Program-made: the position numbers and the translations under genes
Notes under the pieces: model-generated
What the model saw: only the letters and a program-made list of their open reading frames with translations
What the model was told of the DNA's origin: nothing
The model's database searches: none
Assembly: GCA_034231615.1 (NCBI GenBank)
Contig: CM067302.1
Coordinates: 7,317,501-7,381,500, forward strand
Direction: 5' to 3'
DNA length: 64,000 nt
DNA from: Meghimatium bilineatum
Lineage: Eukaryota; Mollusca; Gastropoda; Stylommatophora; Philomycidae
Shown here: one piece after another, positions 11,439-24,600 of the stretch
Position numbering within the stretch: position 1 is the stretch's first letter
Layout of the letters: every line of letters begins with the position of its first letter

Positions 11439-14400
11439 AATAAATTCGTGTGTCCAGACTGCAATTTCTGGTGTAGTAAGCTGCAGTACACCCAATTTGT
11501 GAGTAATATGCCATAGAACACTGAGTTTTGACGTACTAAACAGCAAGAGACCTAATTTGTGTCTAATACGACAGTATTCTGACGTATTATGCTGCATTAC
11601 AACGAAATGATGTATAATAGGCCAGAATAGACTCAATTGAAGTGTAGTAAGCTTCAGAACAATGAATTTGTGAGTAATATGCCAGAATACACCGAGTTCT
11701 AACGTAGTACGCTAGAATACACTAAATTCGTGTGTCCAGACTGCGAGTAATATGCCAGAATACACCGAGTTCTAACGTAGTACGCTAGAATACACCAAAT
11801 TCGTGTGTCCAGGCTGCAATTTCTGGTGTAGTAAGCTGCAGTACACCCAATTTGTGAGTAATATGCCATAGAACACTGAGTTTTGACGTACTAAACAGCA
11901 AGAGACCTAATTTGTGTCTAATACGACAGTATTCTGACGTTTTATGCTGCATTACAACGAAATGATGTATAATAGGCCAGAATACACTCAATTCAAGTGT
12001 AGTAAGCTGCAGTACACCCAATTTGTGAGTAATATGCTAGAATACACCGAGTTCTAACGTAGTACGCTAGAATACAATAAATTCGTGTGTCCAGACTGCA
12101 ATTTCTGGTGTAGTAAGCTGCAGTACACCCAATTTGTGAGTAATGTGCCATAGAACACTGAGTTTTGACGTACTAAACAGCAAGATACCTAATTTGTGTC
12201 TAATACGACAGTATTCTGACGTATTATGCTGCATTACAACGAAATGATGTATAATAGGCCAGAATAGACTCAATTGAAGTGTAGTAAGCTTCAGAACAAT
12301 GAATTTGTGAGTAATATGCCAGAATACACCGAGTTCTAACGTAGTACGCTAGAATACACTAAATTCGTGTGTCCACACTGCAATTTCTGGTGTAGTAAGC
12401 TGCAGTACACCCAATTTGTGATTAATATGCCATAGAACACTAAGTTTTGACGTACTAAACAGCAAGAGACCTAATTTGTGTATAATTCGCCAGTGTTCTG
12501 AGTTATTAAGCTGCAAAACAACGAAGTCATTTGTAACAGGCCAGAATACACTCAATTCAAGTGTAGTAAGCTGCAGTACACCGAATTTGTGAGTAATATG
12601 CCACAAACCACTGAGTTCTAACGTAGTACGCTAGAAAACACCAAATTCGTGTGTCCAGACTGCAATTTCTGGTGTAGTAAGCTGCAGTACACCCAATTTG
12701 TGAGTAATATGCCACAAAACACTGAGTTTTGACGTACTAAACAGCAAGAGACCTAATTTGTGTCTAATACGACAGTATTCTGACGTATTATGCTGCATTA
12801 CAACGAAATGATGTATAATAGGCCAGAATAGACTCAATTGAATTGTAGTAAGCTTCAGAACAATGAATTTGTGAGTAATATGCCATACACCGAGTTCTAA
12901 CGTAGTACGCTAGAATACACTAAATTCGTGTGTCCAGACTGCAATTTCTGGTGTAGTAAGCTGCAGTACACCCAATTTGTGAGTAATATGCCATAGAACA
13001 CTGAGTTTTGACGTACTAAACAGCAAGAGACCTAATTTGTGTCTAATACGACAGTATTCTGACGTATTATGCTGCATTACAACGAAATGATGTATAATAG
13101 GCCAGAATAGACTCACATCTAGTGTAGTTATCTTCAGAACAATGAATTTGTGAGTAATATGCCAGAATACACCGAGTTCTAACGTAGTACGCTAGAATAC
13201 AATAAATTCGTGTGTCCAGACTGCAATTTCTGGTGTAGTAAGCTGCAGTACACCCAATTTGTGAGTAATATGCCATAGAACACTGAGTTTTGACGTACTA
13301 AACAGCAAGAGACCTAATTTGTGTCTAATACGACAGTATTCTGACGTATTATGCTGCATTACAACGAAATGATGTATAATAGGCCAGAATAGACTCAATT
13401 GAAGTGTAGTAAGCTTCAGAACAATGAATTTGTGAGTAATATGCCAGAATACACCGAGTTCTAACGTAGTACGCTAGAATACACTAAATTCGTGTGTCCA
13501 GACTGCGAGTAATATGCCAGAATACACCGAGTTCTAACGTAGTACGCTAGAATACACCAAATTCGTGTGTCCAGGCTGCAATTTCTGGTGTAGTAAGCTG
13601 CAGTACACCCAATTTGTGAGTAATATGCCATAGAACACTGAGTTTTGACGTACTAAACAGCAAGAGACCTAATTTGTGTCTAATACGACAGTATTCTGAC
13701 GTTTTATGCTGCATTACAACGAAATGATGTATAATAGGCCAGAATACACTCAATTCAAGTGTAGTAAGCTGCAGTACACCCAATTTGTGAGTAATATGCC
13801 AGAATACACCGAGTTCTAACGTAGTACGCTAGAATACACTAAATTCGTGTGTCCAGACTGCAATTTCTGGTGTAGTAAGCTGCAGTACACCCAATTTGTG
13901 AGTAATGTGCCATAGAACACTGAGTTTTGACGTACTAAACAGCAAGATACCTAATTTGTGTCTAATACGACAGTATTCTGACGTATTATGCTGCATTACA
14001 ACGAAATGATGTATAATAGGCCAGAATAGACTCAATTGAAGTGTAGTAAGCTTCAGAACAATGAATTTGTGAGTAATATGCCAGAATACACCGAGTTCTA
14101 ACGTAGTACGCTAGAATACACTAAATTCGTGTGTCCACACTGCAATTTCTGGTGTAGTAAGCTGCAGTACACCCAATTTGTGATTAATATGCCATAGAAC
14201 ACTAAGTTTTGACGTACTAAACAGCAAGAGACCTAATTTGTGTATAATTCGCCAGTGTTCTGAGTTATTAAGCTGCAAAACAACGAAGTCATTTGTAACA
14301 GGCCAGAATACACTCAATTCAAGTGTAGTAAGCTGCAGTACACCGAATTTGTGAGTAATATGCCACAAACCACTGAGTTCTAACGTAGTACGCTAGAAAA

Positions 14401-14698
14401 CACCAAATTCGTGTGTCCAGACTGCAATTTCTGGTGTAGTAAGCTGCAGTACACCCAATTTGTGAGTACTATGCCACAAAACACTGAGTTTTGACGTACT
14501 AAACAGCAAGAGACCTAATTTGTGTCTAATACGACAGTATTCTGACGTATTATGCTGCATTACAACGATAGGATGTATAATAGGCCAGAATAGACTCAAT
14601 TGAATTGTAGTAAGCTTCAGAACAATGAATTTGTGAGTAATATGCCATACACCGAGTTCTAACGTAGTACGCTAGAATACACTAAATTCGTGTGTCCA
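11222..14698 (+). repeat. 3.48-kb HOR segment, copy 2 (offset 5498)
   Basis: Partner of 5724-9200, sharing both 73-bp duplications (11745, 13507) and the patch at 13114. At its right edge the register switches: from about 14653 the sequence follows 10283 onward (offset 4370) instead of continuing with 9201. Thus 1128 bp, exactly four monomers, are skipped relative to the first copy. That jump is a visible recombination joint between two in-register monomers. Confidence 0.88.
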
Positions 14699-15808
14699 CA
14701 CTGCAATTTCTGGTGTAGTAAGCTGCAGTACACCCAATTTGTGATTAATATGCCATAGAACACTAAGTTTTGACGTACTAAACAGCAAGAGACCTAATTT
14801 GTGTATAATTCGCCAGTGTTCTGAGTTATTAAGCTGCAAAACAACGAAGTCATGTTTAACAGGCCAGAATACACTCAATTCAAGTGTAGTAAGCTACAGT
14901 ACACCGAATTTGTGAGTAATATGCCACAAAACACTGAGTTCTAACGTAGTACGCTAGAAAACACCAAATTCGTGTGTCCAGACTGCAATTTCTGGTGTAG
15001 TAAGCTGCAGTACACCCAATTTGTGAGTAATATGCCACAAAACACTGAGTTTTGACGTACTAAACAGCAAGAGACCTAATTTGTGTCTAATATGACAGTA
15101 TTCTGACGTATTATGCTGCATTACAACGAAATGATGTATAATAGGCCAGAATAGACAAAATTGAAGTGTAGTAAGCTTCAGAACAATGAATTTGTGAGTA
15201 ATATGCCAGAATACACCGAGTTCTAACGTAGTACGCTAGAATACACTAAATTCGTGTGTCCAGACTGCAATTTCTGGTGTAGTAAGCTGCAGTACACCCA
15301 ATTTGTGAGTAATATGCTATAGAACACTGAGTTTTGACGTACTAAACAGCAAGAGACCTAATTTGTGTCTAATACGACAGTATTCTGACGTTTTATGCTG
15401 CATTACAACGGAATGATGTATAATAGGCCAGAATAGACTCAATTCAAGTGTAGTACGCTGCAGTACACCCAATTTGTGAGTAATATGCCAGAATACACCG
15501 AGTTCTATCGTAGTACGCTAGAATACACCAAATTCGTGTGTCCAGACTGCAATTTCTGGTGTAGTAAGCTTCAGTACACCCAATTTGTGAGTAATATGCC
15601 ATAGAACACTGAGTTTTGACGTACTAAACAGCAAGAGACCTAATTTGTGTCTAATACGACAGTATTCTGACGTATTATGCTGCATTACAACGAAATGATG
15701 TATAATCGGCTAGAATAGACTCAATTGAAGTGTAGTAAGCTTCAGAACAATGAATTTGTGAGTAATATGCCAGAATACACCGAGTTCTAACGTAGTACGC
15801 TAGAATAC
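14653..15808 (+). repeat. HOR segment, copy 2 of the 4370-bp-offset pair
   Basis: Partner of 10283-11438. It ends in the CGGCTAGAATAG variant of subunit 6, which then feeds directly into the 846-bp tandem duplication. The same CGGCTA variant reappears at 18241, at the left edges of both inverted tracts (20567, 25302), at 42653 and at 47723. Confidence 0.82.
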
Positions 15809-17396
15809 ACCAAATTCGTGTGTCCAGACTGCAATTTCTGGTGTAGTAAGCTTCAGTACACCCAATTTGTGATTAATATGCCATAGAACACTAAGTTTTG
15901 ACGTACTAAACAGCAAGAGACCTAATTTGTGTATAATTCGCCAGTGTTCTGAGTTATTAAGCTGCAAAACAACGAAGTCATTTGTAACAGGCCAGAATAC
16001 ACTCAATTCAAGTGTAGTAAGCTGCAGTACACCGAATTTGTGAGTAATATGCCACAAAACACTGAGTTCTAACGTAGTACGCTAGAAAACACCAAATTCG
16101 TGTGTCCAGACTGCAATTTCTGGTGTAGTAAGCTGCAGTACACCCAATTTGTGAGTAATATGCCATAGAACACTGAGTTTTGACGTACTAAACAGCAAGA
16201 GACCTAATTTGTGTCTAATACGACAGTATTCTGACGTTTTATGCTGCATTACAACGAAATGATGTATAATAGGCCAGAATACACTCAATTCAAGTGTAGT
16301 AAGCTGCAGTACACCCAATTTGTGAGTAATATGCCAGAATACACCGAGTTCTAACGTAGTACGCTAGAATACAATAAATTCGTGTGTCCAGACTGCAATT
16401 TCTGGTGTAGTAAGCTGCAGTACACCCAATTTGTGAGTAATATGCCATAGAACACTGAGTTTTGACGTACTAAACAGCAAGAGACCTAATTTGTGTCTAA
16501 TACGACAGTATTCTGACGTATTATGCTGCATTACAACGAAATGATGTATAATCGGCTAGAATAGACTCAATTGAAGTGTAGTAAGCTTCAGAACAATGAA
16601 TTTGTGAGTAATATGCCAGAATACACCGAGTTCTAACGTAGTACGCTAGAATACACCAAATTCGTGTGTCCAGACTGCAATTTCTGGTGTAGTAAGCTTC
16701 AGTACACCCAATTTGTGATTAATATGCCATAGAACACTAAGTTTTGACGTACTAAACAGCAAGAGACCTAATTTGTGTATAATTCGCCAGTGTTCTGAGT
16801 TATTAAGCTGCAAAACAACGAAGTCATTTGTAACAGGCCAGAATACACTCAATTCAAGTGTAGTAAGCTGCAGTACACCGAATTTGTGAGTAATATGCCA
16901 CAAAACACTGAGTTCTAACGTAGTACGCTAGAAAACACCAAATTCGTGTGTCCAGGCTGCAATTTCTGGTGTAGTAAGCTGCAGTACACCCAATTTGTGA
17001 GTAATATGCCATAGAACACTGAGTTTTGACGTACTAAACAGCAAGAGACCTAATTTGTGTCTAATACGACAGTATTCTGACGTTTTATGCTGCATTACAA
17101 CGAAATGATGTATAATAGGCCAGAATACACTCAATTCAAGTGTAGTAAGCTGCAGTACACCCAATTTGTGAGTAATATGCCAGAATACACCGAGTTCTAA
17201 CGTAGTACGCTAGAATACAATAAATTCGTGTGTCCAGACTGCAATTTCTGGTGTAGTAAGCTGCAGTACACCCAATTTGTGAGTAATATGCCATAGAACA
17301 CTGAGTTTTGACGTACTAAACAGCAAGAGACCTAATTTGTGTCTAATACGACAGTATTCTGACGTATTATGCTGCATTACAACGAAATGATGTATA
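15572..17396 (+). repeat. 846-bp (three-monomer) tandem duplication
   Basis: The series B (15800), C (16082), A (16364) is followed by B (16646), C (16928), A (17210) at an offset of exactly 846 = 3 x 282. The only difference noticed is 16110 A versus 16956 G. Breakpoints cannot be placed within the shared homology; the CGGCTA variants at 15707 and 16553 mark equivalent points. The size and identity fit a recent three-monomer unequal crossover or replication slippage. Confidence 0.87.
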
Positions 17397-17590
17397 ATAG
17401 GCCAGAATAGACTCAATTGAAGTGTAGTAAGCTTCAGAACAATGAATTTGTGAGTAATATGCCAGAATACACCGAGTTCTAACGTAGTACGCTAGAATAC
17501 ACTAAATTCGTGTGTCCAGACTGCAATTTCTGGTGTAGTAAGCTGCAGTACACCCAATTTGTGAGTAATATGCCACAAAACACTGAGTTT

Positions 17591-17604
17591 TGACGTACTA
17601 GCAA
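17591..17604 (+). repeat. Rare private short deletions (2, 3 and 4 bp)
   Basis: GACGTACTAAACAGCAAG has lost 4 bp near 17600 (GACGTACTAGCAAG). Other singletons: a 3-bp loss near 30155 (GTGTCACTGC), a 2-bp loss near 38350 (GATGTATTAGGCC), a 3-bp loss near 49450, a 2-bp loss near 50847 and a 2-bp loss near 55196. Monomer-to-monomer distances confirm them (for example 17210 to 18334 is 1124, four units minus 4; 38166 to 38446 is 280). The 2- and 4-bp losses break the recurring open frames, which are therefore not under coding constraint. Confidence 0.85.
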
Positions 17605-19374
17605 GAGACCTAATTTGTGTCTAATACGACAGTATTCTGACGTATTATGCTGCATTACAACGAAATGATGTATAATAGGCCAGAATAGACAAAATTGAAG
17701 TGTAGTAAGCTTCCGAACAATGAATTTGTGAGTAATATGCCAGAATACACCGAGTTCTAACGTAGTACGCTAGAATACACTAAATTCGTGTGTCCAGACT
17801 GCAATTTCTGGTGTAGTAAGCTGCAGTACACCCAATTTGTGAGTAATATGCTATAGAACACTGAGTTTTGACGTACTAAACAGCAAGAGACCTAATTTGT
17901 GTCTAATACGACAGTATTCTGACGTTTTATGCTGCATTACAACGGAATGATGTATAATAGGCCAGAATACACTCAATTCAAGTGTAGTACGCTGCAGTAC
18001 ACCCAATTTGTGAGTAATATGCCAGAATACACCGAGTTCTAACGTAGTACGCTAGAATACACCAAATTCGTGTGTCCAGACTGCAATTTCTGGTGTAGTA
18101 AGCTTCAGTACACCCAATTTGTGAGTAATATGCCATAGAACACTGAGTTTTGACGTACTAAACAGCAAGAGACCTAATTTGTGTCTAATACGACAGTATT
18201 CTGACGTATTATGCTGCATTACAACGAAATGATGTATAATCGGCTAGAATAGACTCAATTGAAGTGTAGTAAGCTTCAGAACAATGAATTTGTGAGTAAT
18301 ATGCCAGAATACACCGAGTTCTAACGTAGTACGCTAGAATACAATAAATTCGTGTGTCCAGACTGCAATTTCTGGTGTAGTAAGCTGCAGTACACCCAAT
18401 TTGTGAGTAATATGCCATAGAACACTGAGTTTTGACGTACTAAACAGCAAGAGACCTAATTTGTGTCTAATACGACAGTATTCTGACGTATTATGCTGCA
18501 TTACAACTAAATGATGTAGAATAGGCCAGAATAGACTCAATTGAAGTGTAGTAAGCTTCAGAACAATGAATTTGTGAGTAATATGCCAGAATACACCGAG
18601 TTCTAACGTAGTACGCTAGAATACACTAAATTCGTGTGTCCAGACTGCGAGTAATATGCCAGAATACACCGAGTTCTAACGTAGTACGCTAGAATACACC
18701 AAATTCGTGTGTCCAGGCTGCAATTTCTGGTGTAGTAAGCTGCAGTACACCCAATTTGTGAGTAATATGCCATAGAACACTGAGTTTTGACGTACTAAAC
18801 AGCAAGAGACCTAATTTGTGTCTAATACGACAGTATTCTGACGTTTTATGCTGCATTACAACGAAATGATGTATAATAGGCCAGAATACACTCAATTCAA
18901 GTGTAGTAAGCTGCAGTACACCCAATTTGTGAGTAATATGCCAGAATACACCGAGTTCTAACGTAGTACGCTAGAATACAATAAATTCGTGTGTCCAGAC
19001 TGCAATTTCTGGTGTAGTAAGCTGCAGTACACCCAATTTGTGAGTAATGTGCCATAGAACACTGAGTTTTGACGTACTAAACAGCAAGAGACCTAATTTG
19101 TGTCTAATACGACAGTATTCTGACGTATTATGCTGCATTACAACGAAATGATGTATAATAGGCCAGAATAGACTCAATTGAAGTGTAGTAAGCTTCAGAA
19201 CAATGAATTTGTGAGTAATATGCCAGAATACACCGAGTTCTAACGTAGTACGCTAGAATACACTAAATTCGTGTGTCCACACTGCAATTTCTGGTGTAGT
19301 AAGCTGCAGTACACCCAATTTGTGATTAATATGCCATAGAACACTAAGTTTTGACGTACTAAACAGCAAGAGAC

Positions 19375-21645
19375 CTAATTTGTGTATAATTCGCCAGTGT
19401 TCTGAGTTATTAAGCTGCAAAACAACGAAGTCATTTGTAACAGGCCAGAATACACTCAATTCAAGTGTAGTAAGCTGCAGTACACCGAATTTGTGAGTAA
19501 TATGCCACAAACCACTGAGTTCTAACGTAGTACGCTAGAAAACACCAAATTCGTGTGTCCAGACTGCAATTTCTGGTGTAGTAAGCTGCAGTACACCCAA
19601 TTTGTGAGTAATATGCCACAAAACACTGAGTTTTGACGTACTAAACAGCAAGAGACCTAATTTGTGTCTAATACGACAGTATTCTGACGTATTATGCTGC
19701 ATTACAACGAAATGATGTATAATAGGCCAGAATAGACTCAATTGAATTGTAGTAAGCTTCAGAACAATGAATTTGTGAGTAATATGCCATACACCGAGTT
19801 CTAACGTAGTACGCTAGAATACACTAAATTCGTGTGTCCAGACTGCAATTTCTGGTGTAGTAAGCTGCAGTACACCCAATTTGTGAGTAATATGCCATAG
19901 AACACTGAGTTTTGACGTACTAAACAGCAAGAGACCTAATTTGTGTCTAATACGACAGTATTCTGACGTATTATGCTGCATTACAACGAAATGATGTATA
20001 ATAGGCCAGAATAGACTCAATTGAAGTGTAGTAAGCTTCAGAACAATGAATTTGTGAGTAATATGCCAGAATACACCGAGTTCTAACGTAGTACGCTAGA
20101 ATACACTAAATTCGTGTGTCCACACTGCAATTTCTGGTGTAGTAAGCTGCAGTACACCCAATTTGTGAGTAATATGCTATAGAACACTGAGTTTTGACGT
20201 ACTAAACAGCAAGAGACCTAATTTGTGTCTAATACGACAGTATTCTGACGTATTATGCTGCATTACAACGAAATGATGTATAATAGGCCAGAATACACTC
20301 AATTCAAGTGTAGTACGCTTCCGAACAATGAATTTGTGAGTAATATGCCAGAATACACCGAGTTCTAACGTAGTACGCTAGAATACACTAAATTCGTGTG
20401 TCCACACTGCAATTTCTGGTGTAGTAAGCTTCAGTACACCCAATTTGTGAGTAATATGCCATAGAACACTGAGTTTTGACGTACTAAACAGCAAGAGACC
20501 TAATTTGTGTCTAATACGACAGTATTCTGACGTATTATGCTGCATTACAACGAAATGATGTATAATCGGCTACAAATTGGGTGTACTGCAGCTTACTACA
20601 CCAGAAATTGCAGTGTGGACACACGAATTTAGTGTATTCTAGCGTACTACGTTAGAACTCGGTGTATTCTGGCATATTACTCACAAATTCATTGTTCGGA
20701 AGCGTACTACACTTGAATTGAGTGTATTCTGGCCTATTATACATCATTTCGTTGTAATGCAGCATAATACGTCAGAATACTGTCGTATTAGACACAAATT
20801 AGGTCTCTTGCTGTTTAGTACGTCAAAACTCAGTGTTCTATAGCATATTACTCACAAATTGAGTGTACTGCAGCTTACTACACCAGAAATTGCAGTGTGG
20901 ACACACGAATTTAGTGTATTCTAGCGTACTACGTTAGAACTCGGTGTATTCTGGCATATTACTCACAAATTCATTGTTCTGAAGCTTACTACACTTCAAT
21001 TGAGTCTATTCTGGCCTATTATACATCATTTCGTTGTAATGCAGCATAATACGTCAGAATACTGTCGTATTAGACACAAATTAGGTCTCTTGCTGTTTAG
21101 TACGTCAAAACTCAGTGTTCTATGGCATATTACTCACAAATTGGGTGTACTGCAGCTTACTACACAAGAAATTGCAGTCTGGACACACGAATTTAGTGTA
21201 TTCTAGCGTACTACGTTAGAACTCGGTGTATGGCATATTACTCACAAATTCATTGTTCTGAAGCTTACTACAATTCAATTGAGTCTATTCTGGCCTATTA
21301 TACATCATTTCGTTGTAATGCAGCATAATACGTCAGAATACTGTCGTATTAGACACAAATTAGGTCTCTTGCTGTTTAGTACGTCAAAACTCAGTGTTTT
21401 GTGGCATATTACTCACAAATTGGGTGTACTGCAGCTTACTACACCAGAAATTGCAGTCTGGACACACGAATTTGGTGTTTTCTAGCGTACTACGTTAGAA
21501 CTCAGTGGTTTGTGGCATATTACTCACAAATTCGGTGTACTGCAGCTTACTACACTTGAATTGAGTGTATTCTGGCCTGTTACAAATGACTTCGTTGTTT
21601 TGCAGCTTAATAACTCAGAACACTGGCGAATTATACACAAATTAG
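19375..21645. repeat. Large inverted repeat: 1074-bp arms, 123-bp spacer
   Basis: Left arm 19375-20448 (forward B, A, 3-bp-deleted A, A with the GCTTCCGAAC variant) is complementary to right arm 20572-21645. The mismatches I saw are 19854 (G, where the arm copy implies T), 20158 (C versus T) and 20431 (T versus G). Both arms are exactly 1074 bp and the spacer is 20449-20571. Such a structure could extrude as a cruciform or fold in single-stranded form. The second inverted tract lacks an equally matched left arm because its left flank is different. Confidence 0.87.
20572..21645 (-). repeat. Inverted satellite tract 1 (1074 bp, 3.8 monomers)
   Basis: Orientation flips after CGGCTA at 20567-20572, where the sequence continues with CAAATTGGGTGTACTGCAGC, the complement of the forward subunit-1 region. 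Reading the complement gives B, A, A (3-bp deleted), A (with GCTTCCGAAC) in the normal order. It matches forward 22421-23494 with no mismatch that I could find, including the rare TTCTTGTGTAG and CACTCAATTTG variants. It also matches 19375-20448 with three mismatches. The tract ends inside the type B diverged region at AAATTAG, followed by a 7-nt filler (TCTATTC) and forward sequence from 21653. Confidence 0.93.
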
Positions 21646-21652
21646 TCTATTC
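21646..21652. other. 7-nt filler at the right junction of inverted tract 1
   Basis: TCTATTC lies between the inverted AAATTAG and the forward GACTCAATT. With the preceding AG it reads AGTCTATTC, the reverse complement of GAATAGACT, which is what normally overlaps and precedes GACTCAATT in the forward strand. The joint therefore behaves like a short fold-back copy rather than a blunt join. The same filler occurs at 26381-26387. Confidence 0.75.
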
Positions 21653-24600
21653 GACTCAATTGAAGTGTAGTAAGCTTCAGAACAATGAATTTGTGAGTAA
21701 TATGCCAGAATACACCGAGTTCTAACGTAGTACGCTAGAATATAATAAATTCGTGTGTCCAGACTGCAATTTCTGGTGTAGTAAGCTGCAGTACACCCAA
21801 TTTGTGAGTAATATGCCATAGAACACTGAGTTTTGACGTACTAAACAGCAAGAGACCTAATTTGTGTCTAATACGACAGTATTCTGACGTTTTATGCTGC
21901 ATTACAACGAAATGATGTATAATAGGCCAGAATACACTCAATTCAAGTGTAGTAAGCTGCAGTACACCCAATTTGTGAGTAATATGCCAGAATACACCGA
22001 GTTCTAACGTAGTACGCTAGAATACAATAAATTCGTGTGTCCAGACTGCAATTTCTGGTGTAGTAAGCTGCAGTACACCCAATTTGTGAGTAATGTGCCA
22101 TAGAACACTGAGTTTTGACGTACTAAACAGCAAGAGACCTAATTTGTGTCTAATACGACAGTATTCTGACGTATTATGCTGCATTACAACGAAATGATGT
22201 ATAATAGGCCAGAATAGACTCAATTGAAGTGTAGTAAGCTTCAGAACAATGAATTTGTGAGTAATATGCCAGAATACACCGAGTTCTAACGTAGTACGCT
22301 AGAATACACTAAATTCGTGTGTCCACACTGCAATTTCTGGTGTAGTAAGCTGCAGTACACCCAATTTGTGATTAATATGCCATAGAACACTAAGTTTTGA
22401 CGTACTAAACAGCAAGAGACCTAATTTGTGTATAATTCGCCAGTGTTCTGAGTTATTAAGCTGCAAAACAACGAAGTCATTTGTAACAGGCCAGAATACA
22501 CTCAATTCAAGTGTAGTAAGCTGCAGTACACCGAATTTGTGAGTAATATGCCACAAACCACTGAGTTCTAACGTAGTACGCTAGAAAACACCAAATTCGT
22601 GTGTCCAGACTGCAATTTCTGGTGTAGTAAGCTGCAGTACACCCAATTTGTGAGTAATATGCCACAAAACACTGAGTTTTGACGTACTAAACAGCAAGAG
22701 ACCTAATTTGTGTCTAATACGACAGTATTCTGACGTATTATGCTGCATTACAACGAAATGATGTATAATAGGCCAGAATAGACTCAATTGAATTGTAGTA
22801 AGCTTCAGAACAATGAATTTGTGAGTAATATGCCATACACCGAGTTCTAACGTAGTACGCTAGAATACACTAAATTCGTGTGTCCAGACTGCAATTTCTT
22901 GTGTAGTAAGCTGCAGTACACCCAATTTGTGAGTAATATGCCATAGAACACTGAGTTTTGACGTACTAAACAGCAAGAGACCTAATTTGTGTCTAATACG
23001 ACAGTATTCTGACGTATTATGCTGCATTACAACGAAATGATGTATAATAGGCCAGAATAGACTCAATTGAAGTGTAGTAAGCTTCAGAACAATGAATTTG
23101 TGAGTAATATGCCAGAATACACCGAGTTCTAACGTAGTACGCTAGAATACACTAAATTCGTGTGTCCACACTGCAATTTCTGGTGTAGTAAGCTGCAGTA
23201 CACTCAATTTGTGAGTAATATGCTATAGAACACTGAGTTTTGACGTACTAAACAGCAAGAGACCTAATTTGTGTCTAATACGACAGTATTCTGACGTATT
23301 ATGCTGCATTACAACGAAATGATGTATAATAGGCCAGAATACACTCAATTCAAGTGTAGTACGCTTCCGAACAATGAATTTGTGAGTAATATGCCAGAAT
23401 ACACCGAGTTCTAACGTAGTACGCTAGAATACACTAAATTCGTGTGTCCACACTGCAATTTCTGGTGTAGTAAGCTGCAGTACACCCAATTTGTGATTAA
23501 TATGCCATAGAACATTAAGTTTTGACGTACTAAACAGCAAGAGACCTAATTTGTGTATAATTCGCCAGTGTTCTGAGTTATTAAGCTGCAAAACAACGAA
23601 GTCATTTGTAACAGGCCAGAATACACTCAATTCAAGTGTAGTAAGCTGCAGTACACCGAATTTGTGAGTAATATGCCACAAACCACTGAGTTCTAACGTA
23701 GTACGCTAGAAAACACCAAATTCGTGTGTCCAGACTGCAATTTCTGGTGTAGTAAGCTGCAGTACACCCAATTTGTGAGTAATATGCCACAAAACACTGA
23801 GTTTTGACGTACTAAACAGCAAGAGACCTAATTTGTGTCTAATACGACAGTATTCTGACGTATTATGCTGCATTACAACGAAATGATGTATAATAGGCCA
23901 GAATAGACTCAATTGAATTGTAGTAAGCTTCAGAACAATGAATTTGTGAGTAATATGCCATACACCGAGTTCTAACGTAGTACGCTAGAATACACTAAAT
24001 TCGTGTGTCCAGACTGCAATTTCTGGTGTAGTAAGCTGCAGTACACCCAATTTGTGAGTAATATGCCATAGAACACTGAGTTTTGACGTACTAAACAGCA
24101 AGAGACCTAATTTGTGTCTAATACGACAGTATTCTGACGTATTATGCTGCATTACAACGAAATGATGTATAATAGGCCAGAATAGACTCAATTGAAGTGT
24201 AGTAAGCTTCAGAACAATGAATTTGTGAGTAATATGCCAGAATACACCGAGTTCTAACGTAGTACGCTAGAATACACTAAATTCGTGTGTCCACACTGCA
24301 ATTTCTGGTGTAGTAAGCTGCAGTACACCCAATTTGTGAGTAATATGCTATAGAACACTGAGTTTTGACGTACTAAACAGCAAGAGACCTAATTTGTGTC
24401 TAATACGACAGTATTCTGACGTATTATGCTGCATTACAACGAAATGATGTATAATAGGCCAGAATACACTCAATTCAAGTGTAGTACGCTTCCGAACAAT
24501 GAATTTGTGAGTAATATGCCAGAATACACCGAGTTCTAACGTAGTACGCTAGAATACACTAAATTCGTGTGTCCACACTGCAATTTCTGGTGTAGTAAGC

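Larger units (their letters stand above)
20406..23605. repeat. 3.2-kb duplicated segment containing an inversion, copy 1 (offset 4735)
   Basis: Contains a short forward stretch, a 1074-bp inverted tract (20572-21645) and about 1.95 kb of forward monomers. It recurs at 25141-28340. I found a single difference (21595 T versus 26330 G), and both junctions of the inverted tract are identical in the two copies. Divergence resumes at 20405/25140 and 23606/28341. The inversion therefore arose once and was then duplicated as part of a larger amplification unit. Confidence 0.9.

Noticed and set aside
21000..21725. Plus-strand open frames of the same kind at 21000-21725 and 25735-26460
   Set aside because: They are the same satellite frames seen on the plus strand only because these tracts are inverted.
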